Assembly (NCBI GenBank): GCA_022720335.1
Contig: JAIHVJ010000077.1
Coordinates: 1 to 8,356 of the forward strand
Reading direction: 5' to 3'
DNA: 8,356 nt
Source: Collinsella sp.
GTDB lineage: Bacteria; Actinomycetota; Coriobacteriia; Coriobacteriales; Coriobacteriaceae
The position numbers and the translations under genes are program-made. How positions within the stretch are numbered: the stretch's first letter is position 1; every line of letters starts with the position of its first letter. This document shows positions 1 to 4,529 of the stretch, one piece after another. Under the pieces are notes generated by a model, which did no database searches, was not told the origin of the DNA, and worked only from the letters and a program-made list of their open reading frames with translations.

Positions 1-60
1 CCTGGACGAAGTCCGGGCCCGCGCCTTTAGACGCGAGCCCGGGGCCCGTGGGTTATACCC
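1..60. other. run of small hairpins at window edge, possible end of a structured RNA or upstream gene
   Basis: Three hairpins follow one another: 1-7 with 11-17 (GAA loop, one T-G pair), 15-23 with 32-40 (one mismatch) and 50-53 with 57-60. Together with the stem at 69-91 they could be the 3' part of a structured RNA cut by the window edge. The stretch also holds an open frame ending in TAA at 81-83 (C-terminal reading GPVGYTLRANHPF), but it uses codons TTA, CTA and AGA that are rare in the neighbouring genes. I cannot identify either; GC-rich DNA makes short stems by chance. Confidence 0.2.
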
Positions 61-68
61 TAAGAGCA

Positions 69-91
69 AACCACCCTTTTTAAGGGTGGTT
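69..91. terminator. perfect 10-bp hairpin, possible terminator
   Basis: AACCACCCTT (69-78) pairs perfectly with AAGGGTGGTT (82-91) around a TTT loop. The plus-strand 3' side lacks a clear T-tract (it continues CTGATTG), so it would be a weak or non-canonical terminator. It sits where transcription entering from the left edge would need to stop before the lipoprotein gene. Confidence 0.4.
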
Positions 92-202
92 CTGATTGCA
101 CGGTACGGATGCGTTTTATTGCACGCTGAGCGGACTCGCAGACCGTTCGGACGTTAAAACGAACCGACCGCGCCTTCGTGCTGCCGAGGGTGTTCATAAG
201 TG

Positions 203-222
203 GATAGTATGTGCTTACTATC
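203..222. promoter_or_regulatory. inverted repeat upstream of lipoprotein gene, candidate operator or promoter
   Basis: GATAGTA (203-209) and TACTATC (216-222) form an inverted repeat with a 6-nt spacer, about 50 nt before the lipoprotein start. TAGTAT at 205-210 could act as a -10 element, but no convincing -35 lies 16-18 nt upstream. The 10-mer GGATAGTATG at 202-211 recurs inverted at 8223-8232. The regulatory role is inference. Confidence 0.3.
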
Positions 223-262
223 ACAACGTGCGCCGTGTCTGGGAAGCGCGGTGCCGCTCATT

Positions 263-270
263 GGGAGGAA
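263..270 (+). promoter_or_regulatory. ribosome binding site fixing lipoprotein start
   Basis: GGGAGGAA lies 4 nt before the ATG at 275. This places the start at the MKKKLLL signal peptide and not at the in-frame upstream ATG at 200, which would put 25 extra residues in front of the signal peptide. Confidence 0.85.
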
Positions 271-274
271 CATC

Positions 275-832
275 ATGAAAAAGAAGCTGCTGCTTGCGCC
301 CCTCATGGCCGTTTTGGTTGCATGTGTGGTCGTGCTTTCCGGCTGCGGAGGCCCCTCGATCGAAGAGCTCATCACCGAGGACCTTACGACTCAGTTCGAT
401 GAGGTCAAAAACGGTGGCGACGATTTCCTCTCTGGTCTGGAAGAGGCTTCGGGCGACGAGTTCGAGCAGCTGGGCATCGATCCCAAGGAGTATGCCAAGA
501 CCTATCTCGAGGGCTTTGATTACGAGATCGGCGACGTGACGGTCGACGAGGACAAGGGCGTTGCAACCGCCGAGGTCTCCATCACCTGCAAGTCTATGAA
601 CAAGATCGTCGAGGACTTCTCCACCCAGTATCAGGAGAAGGTCGCTGCACTTGACACGGTTCCTTCCGATGACGAGCTGTACAAGATGGCCGGCCAGGTG
701 ATGGTCGATGTGACCAAGGCCACCGAGCCCAGGAAGACCACGGTTATCTTCAAGTACACCTGCAACGATGACGGCGAGTGGTCTGCCGACGACTCCGTCA
801 ACTCCGAGATGATGGATGCAATGCTGAGCTAG
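275..832 (+). CDS. putative secreted lipoprotein of unknown function
   Basis: The gene encodes 185 residues. The N-terminus is a lipoprotein signal peptide: KKK at residues 2-4, a hydrophobic stretch to about 21, then the lipobox LSGC with the lipidated cysteine at residue 24. Prolipoprotein signal peptidase would cleave before this cysteine and the protein would stay anchored to the outer face of the membrane. The mature part is acidic (many D and E) and carries no motif I can assign. Its shape, a helical N-terminal part (about residues 28-85) followed by likely beta strands (YEIGDVTVDEDKGVATAEVSI and KTTVIFKYTC), resembles the small DUF4878/DUF5105-type lipoproteins of Gram-positive bacteria; this is inference from layout only. 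It is the only plus-strand gene, is convergent with the hyp cluster, and is followed at once by a hairpin (837-863). Confidence 0.88.
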   Translation: MKKKLLLAPLMAVLVACVVVLSGCGGPSIEELITEDLTTQFDEVKNGGDDFLSGLEEASGDEFEQLGIDPKEYAKTYLEGFDYEIGDVTVDEDKGVATAEVSITCKSMNKIVEDFSTQYQEKVAALDTVPSDDELYKMAGQVMVDVTKATEPRKTTVIFKYTCNDDGEWSADDSVNSEMMDAMLS

Positions 833-836
833 GGGA

Positions 837-863
837 GTTACGCGGTTCTACGAACCGCGTAAC
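837..863. repeat. perfect 12-bp stem palindrome just after the lipoprotein gene
   Basis: GTTACGCGGTTC (837-848) pairs perfectly with GAACCGCGTAAC (852-863) around a TAC loop, 4 nt after the stop codon. No T-tract follows on either strand, so it is not a textbook intrinsic terminator. It may protect the mRNA 3' end or be one copy of a dispersed palindromic repeat. Confidence 0.6.
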
Positions 864-883
864 CAGTTGACGCTGCGCGCCGC

Positions 884-969
884 CCAAGCCGACAATTTGT
901 CATTCAAAAGGCGAGGCATGACCAGAAGGTCTATGCCTCGCCTTTTTCATGCCAACTTGTTCGGCTTGG
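884..969. repeat. nested long-range inverted repeat around the terminator
   Basis: CCAAGCCGA (884-892) pairs with TCGGCTTGG (961-969); CAA (893-895) also pairs with TTG (957-959) after a one-base bulge. These outer arms enclose the stronger hairpin at 906-947, giving a two-tier structure of 86 nt. Such nesting is more than a terminator needs and suggests a palindromic repeat unit. Confidence 0.5.
906..947. terminator. strong bidirectional intrinsic terminator
   Basis: AAAAGGCGAGGCAT (906-919) pairs perfectly with ATGCCTCGCCTTTT (933-946). The stem continues inside with GACC (920-923) and GGTC (928-931), leaving T932 bulged and an AGAA loop. A run of five T (943-947) ends the plus-strand copy and a T-run (complement of 906-909) ends the minus-strand copy, so it can stop both the lipoprotein transcript and the hyp-phosphatase transcript coming from the right. 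Confidence 0.85.
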
Positions 970-1015
970 ACGTCGCTCGCTGTCCGTCCTCTACCTGTGG
1001 TGTCGCCATTGTTGA

Positions 1016-1054
1016 GGGGTAGCTAATTTGGGACGGGGCTCTTTTAGCTACCCC
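1016..1054. repeat. 11-bp inverted repeat enclosing a GGGAC core
   Basis: GGGGTAGCTAA (1016-1026) and TTAGCTACCCC (1044-1054) are perfect inverted copies separated by 17 nt containing GGGACGGGG. It lies 9 nt from the next palindrome at 1064 and, like that one, carries GGGAC, so both may belong to one class of dispersed palindromes. Confidence 0.6.
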
Positions 1055-1063
1055 GTGCCCATC

Positions 1064-1134
1064 TAAGTTGCGGTGAAATAGGGACTGTTTGGGGGCAGTA
1101 GGCCGGTAATCAGTCCCTATTTCACCGCAACTTA
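1064..1134. repeat. 71-nt palindromic element with 24-bp perfect arms
   Basis: The arms 1064-1087 and 1111-1134 are perfect inverted copies of 24 nt (the left arm starts TAAGTTGCGG and ends AGGGACTG); the spacer is 23 nt. Total length is exactly that of the palindrome at 7233-7303. It lies 15 nt beyond the end of the phosphatase gene and would form a very stable hairpin in that mRNA. Without a T-tract it is better read as a repeat (REP/MITE-like) than as a standard terminator. Confidence 0.75.
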
Positions 1135-1149
1135 TTGGTGGGCGGCTCG

Positions 1150-1818
1150 CTACTCGCCCAAGATCAGCGCGGCGAGTTCGTCCTGGGTGTCCACTACGTA
1201 GTCGGCGTCGGCGGCTTCTAGCTCTGCGCGGCCACGGAAGCCCCAGGCGACGCCGGCGCTCTTGAGGCCGGCGTTGTGACCGGTCAGGATATCGACATTG
1301 GAATCGCCAACGTAGAGCGTGGTCGCCGGGTCGGCGCCCAGCTCCTCCATTACATGCAGCGTGACGGGAGCCTCGGGCTTGGGTGGAAACGCGTCGACAC
1401 GACCCTGCACCAGCGCAAAACGATCGGGGCCAAAGTACTTTTCGATAAGCGGAGCCGCCGAAATATGGTCCTTGTTGGTGAGCACGGCAAGCTCAACGCC
1501 CGCGGCGCGCAGACGGTCGAGCATCTCGACCGTGCCGGCATAGGGGGCGGTGTGGTCCTCCTTGTGCTCGCCGTAATAAGCCCTAAACTCGGCGAGCGTC
1601 TGCTCAAACATGCGGCCGTCGCCCGCGTACTCGGCGGGCATAAAGCGCTCGACCAGCTTGAGCATGCCGTTTCCCACCTTGTAGCGGTACTCGTCCACGG
1701 CAAACGTGGGCCAGCCGTGCAGCTCGCAGGTATGGTTGCCGGCTGTCGCCAGGTCCTCGAGCGTATTGAGGATGGTGCCGTCCAGATCAAAGATCACATG
1801 GGAATAAGCAGCTGTCAT
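1150..1818 (-). CDS. gph: HAD-family hydrolase, phosphoglycolate phosphatase type
   Basis: The 222-residue protein has all four HAD motifs. Motif I is DLDGT with nucleophile Asp11 and acid/base Asp13; motif II is LTN with Thr114; motif III is Lys147 in FPPKPEAP; motif IV is GDSNVD at 171-176, whose acidic residues bind Mg2+. The stretch of about 75 residues after motif I is a helical C1 cap, as in phosphoglycolate phosphatases and related HAD-IA enzymes; length is typical. Substrate cannot be told from sequence: phosphoglycolate is the family's usual assignment, but pyrophosphate or other small phosphoesters are possible. It lies 125 nt downstream of hypE on the same strand and may be read through from the hyp operon or have its own promoter; no known role links it to hydrogenase maturation. 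Confidence 0.9.
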   Translation of the reverse strand: MTAAYSHVIFDLDGTILNTLEDLATAGNHTCELHGWPTFAVDEYRYKVGNGMLKLVERFMPAEYAGDGRMFEQTLAEFRAYYGEHKEDHTAPYAGTVEMLDRLRAAGVELAVLTNKDHISAAPLIEKYFGPDRFALVQGRVDAFPPKPEAPVTLHVMEELGADPATTLYVGDSNVDILTGHNAGLKSAGVAWGFRGRAELEAADADYVVDTQDELAALILGE

Positions 1819-1823
1819 GGGTG

Positions 1824-1828
1824 CTCCT
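1824..1828 (-). promoter_or_regulatory. ribosome binding site fixing phosphatase start
   Basis: AGGAG on the minus strand lies 5 nt before the ATG at 1818. It favours this start over the ATG at 1920 in the same frame, which would add 34 residues unlike a HAD N-terminus and lie only 23 nt from the hypE stop. Confidence 0.8.
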
Positions 1829-1943
1829 GCCGTTTGAGTTGTAAAGCGCACCCCATGATACTGGGCTTGCGCGTCGGGCGTGCCTGGAATCTGAACATCT
1901 TTAACGGCATCGGGGCGCATCGCGCCAGCGCAAGCCTTTGCCG

Positions 1944-2978
1944 CTAGCAGATCCTGGGCAGCTGCTCTCCCACGAGCATGTCGAGGATACGCGTCGAGCC
2001 CCAGCCGGTGCGCACACGCACGGCGGGACGAGCACCTTCGGCGACCGGCAGCACGCGACCGATGATGGCGGCGTTCTCGCCGTAGCGGGCGGCACGCATG
2101 GCTGCTAGCGCCGCGTCGGCCTGCTCGGCTGGCACCACGGCGACCATCTTGCCCTCGTTGGCAACCTGCAGCACGTCGTAGCCGAGCATCTCGCAGGCGG
2201 CCTGCACGTCGGGGCGCACTGGTACGGCGTCCTCGTCAATCTCCATGGCAACGCCGCTGGCCTGGGCAAACTCGTTGAGCGTGGATGCCAGGCCACCGCG
2301 CGTGGGGTCGCGGAAGCAACGCGTATCGGGGGCGGCGGCCAGCACGTCGGCAATCAGGTGGTTGAGGGGCGCGGCGTCGCTCTCGATGCTGCTCGAGAAC
2401 GCCAGGCCCTCGCGCTGGCTCATGATGGCGATGCCGTGGTCGCCCAGCGTGCCCGAGACCAGGACGACGTCGCCGGGCTGGCAGCTGGCGCCGCTGAGCG
2501 TCACGCCCGCTGGAACCTCGCCCACGCCGGCGGTGTTGATGTAGACGCCGTCAGCTCCGCCGCGCTCGACCACCTTGGTGTCGCCGGTGATGATTTTGAC
2601 GCCCGCCTCGCGCGCCGTCTCGGCCATGGTCTGCACAATCTGGCGCAGCTTATCCATAGGATAGCCCTCTTCGAGGATAAAGCCGCACGAAAGGAAGCGC
2701 ACGTTGGCACCCGAGGTCGCAACATCGTTGACGGTTCCGCACACGGCGAGCCTGCCGATATTTCCGCCGGGGAAGAACTGCGGCGTCACCACAAAGCTGT
2801 CGGTCGACATGGCGATGCGCCCGCTCGCGGGCAGGGCGGCGACACCGGCATCGTTGCCTTCGAGCAGCTCGGGCGACCCAAAGGCATCCAGAAAGACCTC
2901 GTCGATAATGCGCTTCATCATCTGGCCGCCGGAGCCGTGGCCCAGCAGGACAGTGCTATCGGTGACGCTATGGGACAT
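1944..2978 (-). CDS. hypE: HypE, carbamoyl dehydratase for hydrogenase cyanide ligands
   Basis: The 344-residue protein belongs to the PurM/AIR-synthase-like family. HypE accepts a carbamoyl group from HypF on its C-terminal cysteine and dehydrates it with ATP to a thiocyanate, the source of the CN ligands of the [NiFe] active-site iron. Diagnostic features are LLGHGSGGQMMKRII near the N-terminus (residues 11-25), the ATP-binding segments FVVTPQFFPGGNIGRLAVCG and ITGDTKVVERG, the DPTRGG motif, and above all the C-terminal PRIC, with Cys344 as last residue. Length is typical. It follows hypD by 47 nt; GGAG lies 8 nt before the ATG. All catalytic hallmarks are intact. Confidence 0.97.
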   Translation of the reverse strand: MSHSVTDSTVLLGHGSGGQMMKRIIDEVFLDAFGSPELLEGNDAGVAALPASGRIAMSTDSFVVTPQFFPGGNIGRLAVCGTVNDVATSGANVRFLSCGFILEEGYPMDKLRQIVQTMAETAREAGVKIITGDTKVVERGGADGVYINTAGVGEVPAGVTLSGASCQPGDVVLVSGTLGDHGIAIMSQREGLAFSSSIESDAAPLNHLIADVLAAAPDTRCFRDPTRGGLASTLNEFAQASGVAMEIDEDAVPVRPDVQAACEMLGYDVLQVANEGKMVAVVPAEQADAALAAMRAARYGENAAIIGRVLPVAEGARPAVRVRTGWGSTRILDMLVGEQLPRIC

Positions 2979-3025
2979 ATCGAAAACTCCAATCGTGGTG
3001 CGTCTGGTGCGTGGGGGCGTTCGGG

Positions 3026-4138
3026 CTAGATTTGGTATCTAAAGTACGCAGCGCAGCTGCCTTCCGAGCTCACCATGCACGGGCCAACAGGATGCCCGGG
3101 CGTGCAGGCGTGGCCGAAAAGTGGGCAGTCGCTCGGTGCGATGGCCCCGCGCAGCACGTCGCCGCAACGGCATCCGCGCGGCTCGACCGTCGGTTCAACG
3201 GGCACGTCATAGCGGGCGCCGGCGTCAAAGCGCGAGAACTCGGGGCGGATGGAAAGGCCCGAGGCGGCAATCGGTCCCAGCCCGCGCCATGTGGTATCGC
3301 ACGGCTCAAACACCTGCTCGACCAGTTGGCGCGCCACGGGGTTGCCGTCCACGTTGACGCCGCGACGGTAGGCGTTGTCGATCGCCGGCCTGTTCTCGAC
3401 AACCATCTGGACCAGCATGCAGATGCCCTGCAGGATATCGACCGGTTCAAATCCCGTGACCACACCCGGGGTATTGAACTCGTCGACCAAAAAGCCAAAG
3501 GGTACCAGGCCTGTGATGGTGGCGACGTGGCCCGGCAGGATAAAGCCGTCGATAGTGGTCTCGGGGTCGTTGGCAATCGCGCGCAGCGCCGGTGGCGTGG
3601 TCTTGTGGGCGCAATAGACCGAGAAGTTCTGGAGTCCGCGCGCGTCTGCCTCCAGGATGGCGGCGGCGATGGTGGGCGTCGTAGTCTCAAAGCCCACGCC
3701 CATAAAGATGACCGGGCGGTCGGGGCTGTGTTTGGCGATATCGAGCGCGTCGAGCGGCGAGTAGACGATACGGATGTCGCGTCCGGCTGCCTTTTGCGCG
3801 GCAAGCGAGGTGGACGATCCGGGCACGCGCATCATGTCACCAAAGGTAGTGATGATGGCGCCGTCCATCTTGGCGAGTGCGATTGCGTGGTCGATGTCGC
3901 GGTTTGCGGTAACGCAGACGGGGCAGCCCGGGCCGCTCAACAGCTTGAGCCCCGCCGGCATAATGGAGCGAAAACCATAGCGGCCAATGCTCACGGTATG
4001 CGTACCGCAGACCTCCATCAGGTTGATGGTGCGGTCGCCGACAAGCTCATGAATGCGGTCGATGAGCTCGCGAGCGAGCCGTGGGTCGCGAAATGCCGAA
4101 AAGTCGATACCGGAGTGAACCGGTTGCGCCGCCGCCAC
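3026..4138 (-). CDS. hypD: HypD, [4Fe-4S] scaffold protein for Fe(CN)2CO assembly
   Basis: The protein has 370 residues. HypD with HypC holds the iron while CN and CO ligands are attached. Conserved elements are present: MEVCGTH with Cys44, GPGCPVC with Cys72 and Cys75, GVGFETTTPT, HKTTPPAL, and LPGHVATITG. The C-terminal cysteine-rich part, with Cys323, Cys325, Cys338, Cys345, Cys354 and Cys362, includes the [4Fe-4S] cluster ligands. The start is GTG at 4136-4138, whose first base is the last base of the hypC stop codon (TAGTG), so translation is probably coupled to hypC, which suits two proteins forming a complex. There is no alternative start before the conserved MEVCGTH. Length is normal. 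Confidence 0.97.
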   Translation of the reverse strand: MAAAQPVHSGIDFSAFRDPRLARELIDRIHELVGDRTINLMEVCGTHTVSIGRYGFRSIMPAGLKLLSGPGCPVCVTANRDIDHAIALAKMDGAIITTFGDMMRVPGSSTSLAAQKAAGRDIRIVYSPLDALDIAKHSPDRPVIFMGVGFETTTPTIAAAILEADARGLQNFSVYCAHKTTPPALRAIANDPETTIDGFILPGHVATITGLVPFGFLVDEFNTPGVVTGFEPVDILQGICMLVQMVVENRPAIDNAYRRGVNVDGNPVARQLVEQVFEPCDTTWRGLGPIAASGLSIRPEFSRFDAGARYDVPVEPTVEPRGCRCGDVLRGAIAPSDCPLFGHACTPGHPVGPCMVSSEGSCAAYFRYQI

Positions 4139-4398
4139 TAGTATGCCTCGGCCGGGTTGGTGGCGAGCTGGTCCTCTTCGACCAGCTCGGTCATGGCGTT
4201 GACCAGCTCGAGCGTCTCCTGGGCTTCCTGCTCGTCGACAATCTGGATGCCAAAGCCGGCGTGTACGAGAACATAGTCGCCCACCTGTGCCGTCGGCACA
4301 AGTCGCAGCGATACGGGGCGCTCGATGCCCATCATGTCGACGATCGCCTTTAGGTCGTCGTCGCGTTTGACCACTTTACCGGGAACGGCAAGGCACAT
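4138..4398 (-). CDS. hypC: HypC/HupF-family hydrogenase maturation chaperone
   Basis: The 86-residue protein begins MCLAVPGKV, the family signature; Cys2, exposed after removal of Met1, binds the iron and contacts HypD and the hydrogenase large subunit. The core (VGDYVLVHAGFGIQIVDEQEA) is a typical HypC beta-barrel followed by a C-terminal helix; length is typical. GGGA lies about 8 nt before the ATG. It overlaps the hypD start by one base. The gap to hypF upstream is 131 nt and contains a nested inverted repeat (4433-4464). Confidence 0.96.
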   Translation of the reverse strand: MCLAVPGKVVKRDDDLKAIVDMMGIERPVSLRLVPTAQVGDYVLVHAGFGIQIVDEQEAQETLELVNAMTELVEEDQLATNPAEAY

Positions 4399-4432
4399 AA
4401 TGTTTCCCTTTTATACGCTTTGCGCTGGATGG

Positions 4433-4464
4433 GCGCTTAATAATCCATCAGTTGATGGTAGCGC
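4433..4464. repeat. nested inverted repeat between hypF and hypC
   Basis: GCGCT (4433-4437) pairs with AGCGC (4460-4464), and inside it CCATCA (4445-4450) pairs with TGATGG (4453-4458); an AT-rich TAATAAT sits unpaired on one side. It lies about 35-65 nt before hypC on the minus strand and could be an operator, a weak processing site, or chance. No T-tract, so it is not an intrinsic terminator. Confidence 0.3.
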
Positions 4465-4529
4465 TCGCGGGGGTTGCGGGCAAACGCGTTACACCTGTGA
4501 GACGGCGGCGCATAGGCTGGCCAAACAAC

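Larger units (their letters stand above)
833..1149. other. convergent gene-free region packed with palindromes
   Basis: This 317-nt stretch between two converging genes has no credible reading frame. It contains, in order, the hairpin at 837-863, the nested structure 884-969 with the terminator 906-947, the inverted repeat 1016-1054 and the 71-nt palindrome 1064-1134. A promoter-like pair TTGACG (867-872) and GACAAT (891-896) with an 18-nt spacer is also visible; a transcript from it would run straight into the terminator, so I give it little weight. Confidence 0.6.

Noticed and set aside
1..80. tRNA or RNase P RNA
   Set aside because: No T-loop GTTCRA or acceptor stem for a tRNA. GTCCGGGC resembles a conserved RNase P segment, but there is no room for the remaining structure before the lipoprotein gene.
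837..1134. CRISPR array
   Set aside because: The repeats are inverted, differ from each other, and show no regular direct-repeat and spacer pattern; no cas genes are present.
1276..1947. Plus-strand open frame of 223 codons opposite the HAD phosphatase
   Set aside because: The minus strand carries all four HAD motifs; the plus reading is a shadow.
3011..4141. Long plus-strand open frame (376 codons) opposite hypD
   Set aside because: It is the antisense of hypD, whose motifs are unmistakable; the open frame results from high-GC third positions. The translation has no recognisable domain.
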